Of a stretch of 64,000 nt of DNA, positions 51,290 to 61,132 are shown piece by piece. The stretch is from Bacteroidales bacterium (lineage in GTDB: Bacteria; Bacteroidota; Bacteroidia; Bacteroidales; UBA932). Each line of letters begins with the position of its first letter. The stretch's first letter is position 1. The stretch covers positions 33,223 through 97,222 of the forward strand of contig JAGCXV010000061.1 in assembly GCA_017961175.1 (NCBI GenBank), read 5' to 3'. Position numbers and translations under genes: made by a program. The notes under the pieces were generated by a model, which did not search any database, was not told where the DNA came from, and worked only from the letters and a program-made list of their open reading frames with translations.

Positions 51290-52082
51290 ATGTTCTGAAG
51301 ACGGGCCTCCACCGGAAGGCCGTCAGCCGGACACTTCACAGCACAAGGCGGAACGGGGGATTGAACTTTTTGCCTTTAACCCCAATACAATCAGCATAGA
51401 CAGTCTGCAACTGCTGGGCTTCTCATATAAGCAAGCCCTGACAATCATCCATTACCGGGAAAAGGGCGGACGCTTCCGCAAGAAGGAAGATTTCTCAAAA
51501 ATGTACACCGTAAGCCCTGAAAAATATCAGGAACTGGAACCATACATTGTTATTCCTTCCGCTAAAAAAAGACCCGAACCTAAGGCAAGGATCGTTGAGA
51601 AGCCAGGGGTAAAACCCGAAGAAAAGCCGGCGGACAAACCGGCCCCTAAAAAAGAAGAAGCCGGATGGAAAGCTCCAAAAGAAAAGGTTTATGTTGACCT
51701 AAACGATGCAGACAGCGCAGCGCTGATTTCCGTTAAGGGAATCGGCCCCTATTTCTGCAAGGCGATACTGTCATACCGAAACGCCCTGGGGAGTTTTGCG
51801 AGCATTGAGCAGCTGCTGGAAATCAAGGGAATGGACCAGGAAAAGTTCGACAGGATAAAAGATCAGGTATTCGTGCATCCCGGGGGTGTAAAAAAGTTTT
51901 CCATCGCCGATGCAGATGAAAATTTCCTGAGGCGCCATCCTTATATCGGAGCCTACAACGCCAGGGGCATCGCGCTTTTCATCCAGTCACAGGGAAAAGA
52001 ACGCTGCACGCTGAAGGCTCTGTGCGAAAACAACATCCTCTCGGCGGAAGATACCCTCCGTCTTCATCCATACATAAAATAG
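51189..52082 (+). CDS. ComEA-like helix-hairpin-helix protein
   Basis: A 297-residue protein. One N-terminal transmembrane segment (residues 14-31), then three helix-hairpin-helix-like units: LLGFSYKQALTIIHYREK near 78, VKGIGPYFCKAILSYRNALG near 180 and IGAYNARGIALFIQ near 258, separated by a Lys/Pro/Glu linker. This is the membrane-anchored ComEA layout, implying DNA binding outside the cytoplasm. Start is uncertain: 51189, 51198 or 51240; every option overlaps rsmI. Confidence 0.78.
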   Translation: MGKMRRVSDSTARGVIAMMALVFVFQAVTFTIHKCSEDGPPPEGRQPDTSQHKAERGIELFAFNPNTISIDSLQLLGFSYKQALTIIHYREKGGRFRKKEDFSKMYTVSPEKYQELEPYIVIPSAKKRPEPKARIVEKPGVKPEEKPADKPAPKKEEAGWKAPKEKVYVDLNDADSAALISVKGIGPYFCKAILSYRNALGSFASIEQLLEIKGMDQEKFDRIKDQVFVHPGGVKKFSIADADENFLRRHPYIGAYNARGIALFIQSQGKERCTLKALCENNILSAEDTLRLHPYIK

Positions 52083-52128
52083 CTCAATTTGCATTATCTT
52101 TACACCCGTTTTTAAGCAAGAAGAAAAA

Positions 52129-53106
52129 ATGGGATTTATCAGTTGTGAAAATGTGGTCAAGAAGTTCGGCAAGTTCACCGCCCTGGACCACATAAACCTG
52201 GATATTCCTCAGGGCAAGATTTTCGGTTTCCTGGGCCCTAACGGCGCGGGAAAGACAACCCTGATAAGGATTATCAACCGCATCACCCTTCCTACCGAAG
52301 GCCAGGTGCTTTTCAACGGCAAGCCTCTACGTCTGGAGGATATTGAGAGAATCGGCTATCTGCCTGAAGAACGAGGACTTTACAAGAAAATGAAAGTCGG
52401 AGAGCAGGCAATATATCTGGCGATGCTGAAAGGCCTTTCCAGAGGAGAAGCCACAAGGGAACTCATGAAATGGTTCCAGAAGTTCGGCATCCAGCCTTGG
52501 TGGAACAAGAAGGTGGAGGAACTCAGCAAGGGAATGGCCCAGAAGGTCCAGTTCATAACAACGGTTCTCCACAAGCCTCAGCTGCTGATTCTGGACGAGC
52601 CGTTCTCCGGATTCGACCCTATCAACGTAAACCTTATCCGCGACGAGATACTGAGAATGAAAAACGAGGGATGCACCATCATCCTCTCCACCCACAATAT
52701 GGAAAGCGTGGAAGAACTCTGCGATGAAATAGCCCTCATCAACAAGGCCAAGCTGGTCATCACCGGAAATGTGGAGCAGATCCGCAAGGACCACGGCCAC
52801 AACAGGGTGGAAGTATGCTACGCCCCGTCTCAGGATGCTCCTGATCTCCAGAGCGTTGACGGACTGTTCTCCGTGGTTTCCACAGAGAATGTGAAGGATT
52901 ATCTGAAGAGCACTCTGGATGTTGCTCCGGGAACAAGTTCAAGGGATCTTCTCAGAAGCATCGCGGATAAAACCGATATCATCTCGTTCCAGCCTCTGAT
53001 GCCTAAGATGAGCGAGATATTCATCAAGCTCGTCGGAGAAAGCGGCGGTGCCACATCGCAGAGCATAGAAGATTACAGACAGGATTCTAAAACTGAAAGA
53101 CTATGA
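52129..53106 (+). CDS. ABC transporter ATP-binding protein (NatA-like)
   Basis: A 325-residue ATPase. Walker A GPNGAGKTT, signature SKGMAQKVQ (LSGGQ variant), Walker B LLILDEPFSGFDP, and a C-terminal accessory domain of about 85 residues as in NatA/CcmA-type exporters. The ATG overlap of 4 nt with the permease indicates coupling. A near-consensus -7 (TATCTTTA at 52095) and ACACCCGTTTTTAAG precede it. Confidence 0.9.
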   Translation: MGFISCENVVKKFGKFTALDHINLDIPQGKIFGFLGPNGAGKTTLIRIINRITLPTEGQVLFNGKPLRLEDIERIGYLPEERGLYKKMKVGEQAIYLAMLKGLSRGEATRELMKWFQKFGIQPWWNKKVEELSKGMAQKVQFITTVLHKPQLLILDEPFSGFDPINVNLIRDEILRMKNEGCTIILSTHNMESVEELCDEIALINKAKLVITGNVEQIRKDHGHNRVEVCYAPSQDAPDLQSVDGLFSVVSTENVKDYLKSTLDVAPGTSSRDLLRSIADKTDIISFQPLMPKMSEIFIKLVGESGGATSQSIEDYRQDSKTERL

Positions 53107-54503
53107 GCAAGATTGGGATAATTATAGCAAGGGAATACTCAACCAGAGTAAAGAAAAAGTCCTTTATCATAGGAACGCTTTTGGTGCCGATACTGCTTGC
53201 ATCGATGATTTTAATACCTATGCTGATAGCAATGTATTCATCTGACAACAAGGTGCGTACGATTGCAGTAAGCGATGCTTCCGGAGTTGTTGCCCAGAAA
53301 CTGGAAGACAAGGAGAACATCAAGTACAGCATAGTGGACAACGCCATTGCAGACAAGATAAAGGAAGACCTCCCTTCTTCCGGAACCTACTACGCGCTGC
53401 TTCAGATTTCCGAGCTTGACTCTCTCAACAATGCCGATGTTGCCATCTATTGCAAGGAGCAGGTCAGCATGTCTCTGAAAGAGCAGATCCAAAGCCAGGT
53501 TAACGAGATACTGTCTGCAAACAAACTCGCATCTTACGACATTCCTAATCTGGAAAGCGTTATGGAGAACATCCGTAACACCTCCCACGTAAAGACCCTC
53601 CAGGTTGGAGATAATGACAAGGAAGGCAAGGAGACATCCGTAGGAGCCTATATGGCAATCGGTTACATTTCAAGCTTCATTATCTACATGTTCATTTTCA
53701 TGTTCGGCAGCATGGTGATGCAGGGTGTGATCGAGGAGAAGAACAACAGGATTATCGAGGTGATCGTTTCTTCCGTCAAGCCGATGCAGCTTATGATCGG
53801 GAAGATCGTGGGAATCGCACTTGTGGCACTGACTCAGTTTGTGTGCTGGATAGTGCTTACGTTCCTTATTGTCACTGCAGTTTCTGTGGTTACCGGAAAG
53901 AGCACCTCTTCCATTGCACAGCAAAGCGCTCAGGCCCAGATGTCCCCTATGGGTATGGATGCCAGCACTGCAGACCTTACGGCTCTTGGAATAGACAACC
54001 AGGGAGTTACTGCAGATTCCGCAGCGGTTTCAGAGGCTTCCGGAGTTATAGAACCAATCCTCAACACCCTCAAGCAGATGAACATTCTGGGAATCATAGG
54101 AACGTTCCTGATCTACTTCATTCTCGGATATCTGCTGTACGCCAGCATGTTTGCGGCGGTTGGAGCCTGCGTGGACAACCAGGCCGACACCCAGCAGCTG
54201 CTATGGCCGATTACTATCCCGCTCATCATCGGACTGTTCATAATGATGAGCGCTTTCCAGAACCCGAACTCCACGATTGCCGTCTGGGGATCCATAATTC
54301 CTTTCACCTCCCCTATGGTTATGGTTGCAAGGTTCGCTTACGGAGTTCCTGCATGGCAATACATACTGTCCGTCGCGCTGCTGGTCGGAACCTTCCTGCT
54401 TATGGGATGGATCAGCGGAAAGATTTACCGCATAGGTATTCTCTCCTACGGCAAGAAAGCAGGCTGGAAGGAAATCTTCAAATGGTTAAAATTCAAGGAT
54501 TAA
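53103..54503 (+). CDS. ABC-2 type permease (NatB-like)
   Basis: A 466-residue permease: one transmembrane helix, a large extracytoplasmic loop (about residues 45-180), then six helices with a Ser/Gln-rich insertion near 270-310. VMQGVIEEKNNRIIEVIVSS is the conserved NatB motif. With the upstream ATPase it forms a complete exporter, possibly for Na+ or a xenobiotic. Confidence 0.88.
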   Translation: MSKIGIIIAREYSTRVKKKSFIIGTLLVPILLASMILIPMLIAMYSSDNKVRTIAVSDASGVVAQKLEDKENIKYSIVDNAIADKIKEDLPSSGTYYALLQISELDSLNNADVAIYCKEQVSMSLKEQIQSQVNEILSANKLASYDIPNLESVMENIRNTSHVKTLQVGDNDKEGKETSVGAYMAIGYISSFIIYMFIFMFGSMVMQGVIEEKNNRIIEVIVSSVKPMQLMIGKIVGIALVALTQFVCWIVLTFLIVTAVSVVTGKSTSSIAQQSAQAQMSPMGMDASTADLTALGIDNQGVTADSAAVSEASGVIEPILNTLKQMNILGIIGTFLIYFILGYLLYASMFAAVGACVDNQADTQQLLWPITIPLIIGLFIMMSAFQNPNSTIAVWGSIIPFTSPMVMVARFAYGVPAWQYILSVALLVGTFLLMGWISGKIYRIGILSYGKKAGWKEIFKWLKFKD

Positions 54504-54513
54504 CACACACTAT

Positions 54514-55344
54514 ATGAAAAGAATTCTCCTGTGCGTTCTTGCCGTGGCCGCATCGCTGAGCATCCAGGCCCAGAGGGTGAAGAAGGCGGAATACACATCA
54601 GACCAGCTAAACAACAAGGGCTTCAGCAAGATTACCTGGACGACCGTCACCATAGACAAACGGTTTGAGGCATCCAAGGAAGATAATCTTGCAACCACCC
54701 CTGTGATAGCCAAGTACAAGCCTGAAGTGGACAGGTTCTGCGAGCCTATAGGCTTTTGCCCAACCGGCCTTATGAGAGGCTATCCTGTTGCTCCGATGTC
54801 TTCCTGGGCGGTTGATGCTTTAAGGGAATATGCCCAGAACTGGATAGACACTACCTCCAGGACGGATATTGGCAAAAATGTCAAGATTGACTTTGCTCTG
54901 ATGAACTTTGGAGGAATCAGGACCGAGATGCCAAAGGGCGATGTCTCCAAGTACGACATCCTTTCCATATTCCCGTTCGACAACTTCCTGATCATTGAGG
55001 AAATGGACGGAGACAAGGTAAGGATGCTTATGGAGTTCTTTGCAAAGACAAGGGGACAGGTTATGTCCAACGTTAGTCTCCACATAGACGGAGACAGCGT
55101 AAAGGAGTGTCTTATAGGAGGAAAGCCACTTGACGACAACCGAAAGTACGTGGTTGCGACCATAGACTTCCTCTACCAGGGAGGAGACAACCTCTACCCT
55201 CTCAAATACAGCAACTGGATGGTGGAAACCAACAAGAAACTGATGGATATCTTTATAGAATACATACAGAACCTGACAGCCCAGGGAAAGAAAATCGAAA
55301 AATCCAAGGACAACAGGCTCGTCGTTGAAAACAAAAAGAAATGA
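54514..55344 (+). CDS. Secreted 5'-nucleotidase C-terminal domain protein
   Basis: A 276-residue protein with a signal peptide (LSIQAQ) containing only the substrate-binding domain of UshA-type 5'-nucleotidases: FALMNFGGIRTEM, ILSIFPFDNFLI and FLYQGGDNLYPL. It lacks the metal site, which is encoded by the next gene. The pair probably forms one functional enzyme in the periplasm. Confidence 0.88.
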   Translation: MKRILLCVLAVAASLSIQAQRVKKAEYTSDQLNNKGFSKITWTTVTIDKRFEASKEDNLATTPVIAKYKPEVDRFCEPIGFCPTGLMRGYPVAPMSSWAVDALREYAQNWIDTTSRTDIGKNVKIDFALMNFGGIRTEMPKGDVSKYDILSIFPFDNFLIIEEMDGDKVRMLMEFFAKTRGQVMSNVSLHIDGDSVKECLIGGKPLDDNRKYVVATIDFLYQGGDNLYPLKYSNWMVETNKKLMDIFIEYIQNLTAQGKKIEKSKDNRLVVENKKK

Positions 55345-56174
55345 TTATGAAACAGACATTATTGCTTTTGGCTGCAGCTCTGCTCCTTTCTTTTTCCTCA
55401 GCGACGGGGCAGGATCTGGTAATTCTCCACACCAACGACACGCATAGCCAGATAGAGCCGCTTTCTGCCGGAACGTACAAGGGACGCGGCGGAGTGGACC
55501 GCAGGGAAAAATATATCCGAAGCGTTAGGGCGGAGAACAAGAACGTCATCCTCCTGGATGCCGGAGACTTCTCTCAGGGAACTCCGTATTTCACTCTGTT
55601 CAAGGGGAATGCTGAGGTGGAACTTATGTACGCAATGGGTTACGACGCCGTAACCTTCGGAAACCACGAGTTTGACAACGGGCTGGATGAACTGGCCCGC
55701 AGGATAAAGTTGATGGACTTCCCTCTCCTCAACGCCAACTACGATATGGACAAAACCCCGCTGAAGGGAATGATCGCTCCATATACAGTCATTGAGCGCG
55801 GAGGAAAGAGAATCGGAATCATCGGTCTCAGCGTAAGGCTTGCCGGCCTTGTCAGCCCGAGCCGCATCGAGGGAATGAAATACCTCCATCCTTACAAAAT
55901 CGTGAACAACCTTGCCAGGAAGCTCCGCAAGAGGGAAAAGTGCGACCTTGTCATCCTTCTGAGCCACTGCGGATTATCAGGAGGAAAGGAGCAGAATCCG
56001 GATGACCAGATGATTGCAGCCAACACAGAAGGAGTAGACATTATCATCGGCGGACACTCGCACTCTTTCATCAAGCAGCCAGTTATCGTGGAAAGCAAAA
56101 CCGGAAAGAAGGTGATGATTGTCCAGGCAGGATGCAAGGGAGAAGAAGTCGGAAGGATAGATATCTGGTTCTAG
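55341..56174 (+). CDS. Secreted metallophosphatase (5'-nucleotidase catalytic half)
   Basis: A 277-residue protein with its own signal peptide (SSATGQ). All metal-binding motifs of the UshA N-terminal domain are present: HTNDTHS, DAGDFSQGTP, GNHEFDNG, LSHCG and GGHSHS. It dephosphorylates nucleotides or related esters. ATG 55341 overlaps the previous stop (ATGA); 55347 is an alternative. It converges with the kinase gene with a 4-nt overlap. Confidence 0.9.
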   Translation: MIMKQTLLLLAAALLLSFSSATGQDLVILHTNDTHSQIEPLSAGTYKGRGGVDRREKYIRSVRAENKNVILLDAGDFSQGTPYFTLFKGNAEVELMYAMGYDAVTFGNHEFDNGLDELARRIKLMDFPLLNANYDMDKTPLKGMIAPYTVIERGGKRIGIIGLSVRLAGLVSPSRIEGMKYLHPYKIVNNLARKLRKREKCDLVILLSHCGLSGGKEQNPDDQMIAANTEGVDIIIGGHSHSFIKQPVIVESKTGKKVMIVQAGCKGEEVGRIDIWF

Positions 56175-57598
56175 GCTTCCTTGTCCAGAGAATAAAGACT
56201 GAACTTGAATATGATGCCGCCTCCCCTTCTTTCGGAGGCGGTTATTGTTCCCTTATGGAACAGAACGGCATTCTTTACGATTGAAAGTCCCAGGCCGCTT
56301 CCTCCGGTGCGGCGGGTACGGCCTTCCTCAACTCTGTAAAACCTTTCGAAGATTCTTTCCAGGGCCTCAGCAGGAACTCCTTTTCCGGTATCGGTATAGG
56401 TGAAGTTTATCTTGTAGCGGCCCTCTCCGGAAACCTGCTCTATGCCGGCGACTAGGCTGATCTGGATACCTTCTCCACCGTGCTCTATAGAGTTGTCTAT
56501 CAGGTTCTTGAATAGAGAATAAATGAGATTGTAGCTACCATTTATCTTAAGGCGGCTGCTTACTCTGGAGTTAAAGGTGATATTGCTTTTCTCCAGCTTG
56601 TAGCCGATTTCTTCAAGTATGTCGCCCAGGCAACTCTTGATGTTCACCTCCTCTATCTTGTAAAGAGCCTCGTCAGACTTGCCGAGCTCGGAAGACTCGT
56701 CCAGTTTGTTGAGGGTGGAAACTTCGTCCACAAGATCCGCCAGACGGGTTGTCTGGGAATATGCCTTCTCCACAAACTTGCGCATCTGCTGAGGATCCAT
56801 ATCCTCCGAGTTGATGATTGTCTCCAGATAAGCCTTGACTCCGGTAAGCGGGGTCTTGAGTTCGTGGGCTATGTTGTGGCTTAGCTGCTGCTTGTATTTC
56901 TTGGCCTTTTCCAGCTGGCTGAAAGTGGAGGCTATTTCCTTGCCCATATCTCCAAGCTCGTCATTTCCGAACTTTATCTCAGACAAGCGGTTGGCATTGT
57001 CCTTTTCCTTGATGGCCCCCACCAGTTCGCTGTAGGTGTGAAGCGGTTTGGACAGTCTTCTGAGCACATAGACAAATGTTGCGATAAGGGCAAAAAGAAG
57101 TATCGCGATAAGGATGAAAAAGGTGTTGTCCTTTTCAACCTCAGCCGGGCGGCTTATCTCGAATTTGGAGTAAGAGCGTATTATCTTGTCTTTGGACCTT
57201 CTGGCAAAATAAAGGTATTCCGTACCGGTTTCTCCAACAGAAGTTCTCAGGGCGCTTCCGTCCCCGGAAGACAAGGCGTTCGCCACTTCAGTGGCTCCGA
57301 GCACGTTGTCCGGAATCGAGATATCATTCTGGCGGGAGTCGTACAGTACCTCTCCCAAGGTGTCTATAATGGTAAAGCCCATACCGCCTTCCAGGATAAT
57401 GCTTTCCGGGCGTCTTCCTATGGAAAGGCTGTCTTCCACCTTTGAAACGGCAGAACGGAGCTCGTTCTGGAGTGCTGAAATGCTGTAGCCGCGGCTCTGC
57501 CTGGACACATAGAGCAAAAAGAACAGTGCCAGCAGAGTCAGCAGAATAAGCAGGTAGATTACAAGCCTGTAACGGTATTTGAGCTTGAGTTTTGCCAT
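56171..57598 (-). CDS. HAMP sensor histidine kinase (PhoR-like)
   Basis: A 475-residue membrane kinase: two transmembrane helices (about 12-32 and 158-178) around a periplasmic sensor domain, HAMP, HisKA with phospho-acceptor His in SHNIAHELKTPLTG, and a HATPase domain (NLIDNSIEHGG, DTGKGVP, GGSGLGLSIVKN). ATG 57598 is 5 nt after the regulator's stop; a longer frame overlaps it. It partners the regulator upstream; signal unknown. Confidence 0.92.
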   Translation of the reverse strand: MAKLKLKYRYRLVIYLLILLTLLALFFLLYVSRQSRGYSISALQNELRSAVSKVEDSLSIGRRPESIILEGGMGFTIIDTLGEVLYDSRQNDISIPDNVLGATEVANALSSGDGSALRTSVGETGTEYLYFARRSKDKIIRSYSKFEISRPAEVEKDNTFFILIAILLFALIATFVYVLRRLSKPLHTYSELVGAIKEKDNANRLSEIKFGNDELGDMGKEIASTFSQLEKAKKYKQQLSHNIAHELKTPLTGVKAYLETIINSEDMDPQQMRKFVEKAYSQTTRLADLVDEVSTLNKLDESSELGKSDEALYKIEEVNIKSCLGDILEEIGYKLEKSNITFNSRVSSRLKINGSYNLIYSLFKNLIDNSIEHGGEGIQISLVAGIEQVSGEGRYKINFTYTDTGKGVPAEALERIFERFYRVEEGRTRRTGGSGLGLSIVKNAVLFHKGTITASERRGGGIIFKFSLYSLDKEA

Positions 57599-57603
57599 TT
57601 GCC

Positions 57604-58386
57604 TTATGCGGAATGAGGCTTCTGGATGCAATAGCCGTAGCCGGAACGGTTCTGGATGAGTTCCCCTGCCTTTCCGAGTTTCTTCCTCAGGCGGGCTATG
57701 TGGACGTCAACGGTTCTCTGAAGGACAAAGCCGTCGTCTTTCCAGACTTTTTTCAGTATGTCTTCCCTGGAGAAAATCTTTCCGGCGGAGCGGGCAAGAA
57801 GGAGAAGGATGTCCATTTCCTTGCGTGTAAGGAACACCTCCGTCCCGTCTGCGATAACATGGTTTTCAGCGGCATCCACCTTAAGGCTGCCAAAGTCAAA
57901 GGTCGTCTCGGACGCCTCGTCGGCCACAACCGGCTGAGGAGCCGCAGTCCCTACATCCACCCTCTTCCAGGAAGAAGAAGATGTTTCCGTCTGGATTTTC
58001 CTGCCGCTGCGGGCAAGCACGGCACCAACCCTTGCAATCACCTCGTTTACGGAGAAAGGCTTGGAGATGTAATCGTCTCCGCCCGTGCTGAATCCCTTGA
58101 GGATATCGTCCTCGGTATCCAGAGCCGTAACGAAGATTATAGGAACAGTGCTCTTGTAATCTTCGCGGAGCAGCTTCGCCAGCTTCAGGCCGCTGATGCC
58201 GCCAAGCATAATGTCCAGCAGCAGAAGGTCGAACTTCTGCGCGGCAATTTCAGACAGGGCTTCTTCGGCACTCAGGACCGTCTTTACCTGATATCCGGCT
58301 CTTTCAAGATTGTACTGGAGTATCTCGCAGATATCCTCCTCATCGTCGATGACCAGTATTCTGGCTTTATTCTTTGACTCTTCCAT
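57604..58386 (-). CDS. OmpR/PhoB-family response regulator
   Basis: A 260-residue regulator. Receiver domain with DDEE acidic pair and phospho-Asp in [10 protein letters not shown] near residue 58, Lys in SKPFS; a 40-residue linker; winged-helix DNA-binding domain with [13 protein letters not shown] and [18 protein letters not shown] 58386 follows a TATATTTG -7 element by 5 nt. Cotranscribed with the histidine kinase. Confidence 0.93.
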   Translation of the reverse strand: MEESKNKARILVIDDEEDICEILQYNLERAGYQVKTVLSAEEALSEIAAQKFDLLLLDIMLGGISGLKLAKLLREDYKSTVPIIFVTALDTEDDILKGFSTGGDDYISKPFSVNEVIARVGAVLARSGRKIQTETSSSSWKRVDVGTAAPQPVVADEASETTFDFGSLKVDAAENHVIADGTEVFLTRKEMDILLLLARSAGKIFSREDILKKVWKDDGFVLQRTVDVHIARLRKKLGKAGELIQNRSGYGYCIQKPHSA

Positions 58387-58391
58387 AATTG

Positions 58392-58399
58392 CAAATATA
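58392..58399 (-). promoter_or_regulatory. -7 element (TATATTTG) 5 nt before the response-regulator start
   Basis: Minus-strand TATATTTG, then CAATT, then ATGG; predicts a leaderless mRNA for the two-component operon. Confidence 0.65.
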
Positions 58400-58443
58400 A
58401 TATAATTATTAACTTTATGCCCTGTTTGAAAAGAAGCGGTTTT

Positions 58444-59043
58444 ATGACATACAAGAAAAAGGAAATCTTCACGCCGGAAACAACCCAAAAACTGGCAGAG
58501 CATTACAAGGCTATCCTCGATCTGATCGGCGAGGATTCTTCAAGGGAAGGACTTCTGAAAACCCCGGAAAGGGTGGCAAAGAGCATGCAGTTTCTGATGC
58601 AGGGCTACCAGACAGATCCTGTTGCAATCCTCAAGAGCGCAATGTTCAAGGAAGAGTACCAGCAGATAGTTCTGGTAAAGGATATAGAACTCTATTCCAT
58701 GTGCGAACATCACCTTCTGCCATTCTACGGCAAGGCCCACGTTGCCTATATTCCAAACGGTTACATTACCGGTCTCAGCAAGATTCCAAGGGTGGTTGAC
58801 GCTTTCGCCCGCCGTCTCCAGGTCCAGGAGAGGCTTACCGTGCAGATCAGAGACTGCATACAGAAAACCCTAAAGCCTCTGGGAGTTGCCGTTGTAATCG
58901 AGGCCGCCCACATGTGTATGCAGATCCGTGGTGTGCAGAAGCAGAACTCCGTAACCACCACTTCCGCCTTCACGGGAGCTTTCCTCAACAACCGCAAGAC
59001 CAGGGAAGAGTTCCTCCGCCTGATAGGTTCTCCGCTTCACTGA
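58444..59043 (+). CDS. folE: GTP cyclohydrolase I
   Basis: A 199-residue FolE. Zinc and catalytic residues sit in [10 protein letters not shown] and [30 protein letters not shown] is typical. It makes dihydroneopterin triphosphate for folate. ATG 58444 (MTYKKKE) fits homology; an ATG at 58417 is also in frame. mqnB follows after 29 nt. Confidence 0.95.
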   Translation: MTYKKKEIFTPETTQKLAEHYKAILDLIGEDSSREGLLKTPERVAKSMQFLMQGYQTDPVAILKSAMFKEEYQQIVLVKDIELYSMCEHHLLPFYGKAHVAYIPNGYITGLSKIPRVVDAFARRLQVQERLTVQIRDCIQKTLKPLGVAVVIEAAHMCMQIRGVQKQNSVTTTSAFTGAFLNNRKTREEFLRLIGSPLH

Positions 59044-59072
59044 CAAACAAGAAACACGATAAGACTTCAATT

Positions 59073-59759
59073 ATGAGAATTTTGATTTGTGCCGCCGAGC
59101 AGGAAGAGCTGGATTGCGCTATCCAGGCCCTCCGCCTGTATGAAAGCAAGATTGCCGGAAAATTCCAGGTAGATTTCATGCTCACCGGCATAGGAACCAC
59201 ATCCGCCTGTTACCGCACCACCAAGAAGATTGTGGAAGCCTCCACTGAGGGCAACCCTTACGCCCTGGCCATCAACATCGGCATTGCCGGAAGCTACGAC
59301 CTCGAGGCCTTCCCAATTGGCAGCACCGCCCTTGTGGAGAAGGAATTCTTCGGCGACCTGGGCTTTATGACAGCGTCGGGATTCCAGACCCTGTTTGATT
59401 CCAAGACCCTGGACGCCAACCTGTTCCCGTTCAAGGACGGGGCTTTGGAAATGCTTCCTCTGCCTGAGTTCTTCGACAATATCGCAAAGTCTTACAAGAG
59501 GGCCACGGGCATTACCATCCAGACCATTACAGGAGAAGAGAAGACAATCAAAAGAATCGTAGACAAATACTCGCCTCAGATCGAGACTATGGAAGGAGCA
59601 GGCTTTTTCTATGTCTGCCTCAACGAATATGTAAAGTTTATGGAGATACGCAGTGTCTCCAACCGTGTGGGAGAGGAAGACACTTCCAAGTGGGACACCC
59701 CTAAGGCCCTTGAAGGCCTGAAGGAAGCCCTCAAGGAGTTCTTCCGCCAGTTAGCATAA
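59073..59759 (+). CDS. mqnB: Futalosine hydrolase
   Basis: A 228-residue nucleosidase of the MTA/SAH family. [35 protein letters not shown] and the C-terminal [15 protein letters not shown] are the MqnB pattern. It releases hypoxanthine from futalosine in the alternative menaquinone pathway; hypoxanthine can be salvaged by Hpt. Confidence 0.88.
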   Translation: MRILICAAEQEELDCAIQALRLYESKIAGKFQVDFMLTGIGTTSACYRTTKKIVEASTEGNPYALAINIGIAGSYDLEAFPIGSTALVEKEFFGDLGFMTASGFQTLFDSKTLDANLFPFKDGALEMLPLPEFFDNIAKSYKRATGITIQTITGEEKTIKRIVDKYSPQIETMEGAGFFYVCLNEYVKFMEIRSVSNRVGEEDTSKWDTPKALEGLKEALKEFFRQLA

Positions 59760-59763
59760 CAAG

Positions 59764-60486
59764 ATGGAAGAAAACGGCACTCAAAGCGAGGTTATCAGAA
59801 TCGAGGACCTTCACAAGATTTATTTCCTGGGTAACCAGCAGGTTAACGCTCTGGACGGAGTTTCCCTGTCCATAAAGAAAAACGACTACATCGCCATAAT
59901 GGGCCCTTCCGGAAGCGGCAAGTCCACCATGATGAACATCCTGGGCTGCCTGGATACCCCTACTTCCGGCAAATACATCCTCGGCGGTACGGACGTCAGC
60001 CAGATGGAAGACTCCGAGCTTGCGGATGTCAGAAACCGCCAGATCGGCTTCGTGTTCCAGTCATTCAACCTCCTTCCGAGGTATTCCGCCCTTGAAAACG
60101 TGGCCCTGCCGCTGATTTACTGCGGAACTCCTGAAAGAGAAAGGATAGATCTTGGAACCAAGGCCCTCGAGGTTGTCGGCCTTTCAGACAGGATGGACCA
60201 CAAGCCAAACGAGCTGTCCGGCGGACAGAGGCAGAGAGTAGCCATCGCCAGAGCCATCATCAATAACCCTACCATCATCCTGGCAGACGAGCCTACCGGC
60301 AACCTGGACACCAAGACCTCCATCGAGATCATGAACATCTTCGAGAAGATCTGGAGGAGCGGAAACACCATCATCATCGTTACCCACGAGGAAGACATCT
60401 CCCGCTTTGCAAGGAGAATTGTCCGTCTCCGCGACGGGAAAATCGAGAGTGACACCCAAAACCCTAACCCGACTTTAGCACAATAA
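59764..60486 (+). CDS. ABC transporter ATP-binding protein (LolD/MacB-like)
   Basis: A 240-residue ATPase: Walker [11 protein letters not shown]-loop [10 protein letters not shown], signature [14 protein letters not shown], Walker [12 protein letters not shown], His in VTHEED. It lies without a permease gene between mqnB and the adenosyltransferase, so its MacB/LolCE-type partner is elsewhere. Confidence 0.88.
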   Translation: MEENGTQSEVIRIEDLHKIYFLGNQQVNALDGVSLSIKKNDYIAIMGPSGSGKSTMMNILGCLDTPTSGKYILGGTDVSQMEDSELADVRNRQIGFVFQSFNLLPRYSALENVALPLIYCGTPERERIDLGTKALEVVGLSDRMDHKPNELSGGQRQRVAIARAIINNPTIILADEPTGNLDTKTSIEIMNIFEKIWRSGNTIIIVTHEEDISRFARRIVRLRDGKIESDTQNPNPTLAQ

Positions 60487-60487
60487 T

Positions 60488-61066
60488 ATGAAGATATACA
60501 CCAAAACCGGAGACCAGGGAACCACTTCACTGGTAGGAGGAAAAAGAGTTTTCAAAAACGATCCGAGAGTCGAGGCTTACGGAGATGCAGACGAGCTGAT
60601 TTCCTACCTAGGCATCATCATCGCCGAGAGCGAGAATCCTGCAAATACCGCAGAAACCGCCAATCAGATCCGCAGAGACCTGCTCCGAATCCAGCAGACC
60701 CTTATGAAGGTTTCCGCCTTCTTCGCCATGCCTGAAGAGGGCACCGGCAAAGCCCTTCGGCCGATGGAAGAAGAGGAAACGCTTTTCCTGGAACAAAGCA
60801 TCGACGAAATGACCGGCCAGATTCCTCCACAGAAAGCCTTCGTCATCCCGGGAGCCCCTATCCAGGCCGCCCATTGCCATGTTGCCCGAACAATCTGCCG
60901 CAGGGTGGAAAGAAGGGCCATCAATCTCCACTCCTCTGACCAGGATCTGGAAAACAATCTCGCAAAGTGCAAACAATACCTTAACCGCCTGAGTGACTAT
61001 CTGTTCACTCTGGCACGATTTTTCAATGCCGTGACCAATACACCGGAAGTCTTCTGGCTGCCGTAA
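60488..61066 (+). CDS. PduO-type cob(I)alamin adenosyltransferase
   Basis: A 192-residue ATR: ATP-binding YTKTGDQGTTSL at the N-terminus, AYGDADELISYLG and ARTICRRVERRAIN near residue 135. It makes adenosylcobalamin, the cofactor of the MutAB mutase in this window. It begins 1 nt after the previous stop. Confidence 0.93.
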   Translation: MKIYTKTGDQGTTSLVGGKRVFKNDPRVEAYGDADELISYLGIIIAESENPANTAETANQIRRDLLRIQQTLMKVSAFFAMPEEGTGKALRPMEEEETLFLEQSIDEMTGQIPPQKAFVIPGAPIQAAHCHVARTICRRVERRAINLHSSDQDLENNLAKCKQYLNRLSDYLFTLARFFNAVTNTPEVFWLP

Positions 61067-61074
61067 AAATTTTA

Positions 61075-61105
61075 GTTGCATTTTTGAAAATAGTATTTAT
61101 ATTTG
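61075..61105 (+). promoter_or_regulatory. Promoter of DUF2795 gene (GTTG-N19-TATATTTG)
   Basis: GTTG at 61075-61078, 19-nt spacer, TATATTTG at 61098-61105, then CACCCC. Same architecture as the tRNA-Phe promoter. Confidence 0.7.
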
Positions 61106-61132
61106 CACCCCATTTTAGAAAAGTAGAGAAAA

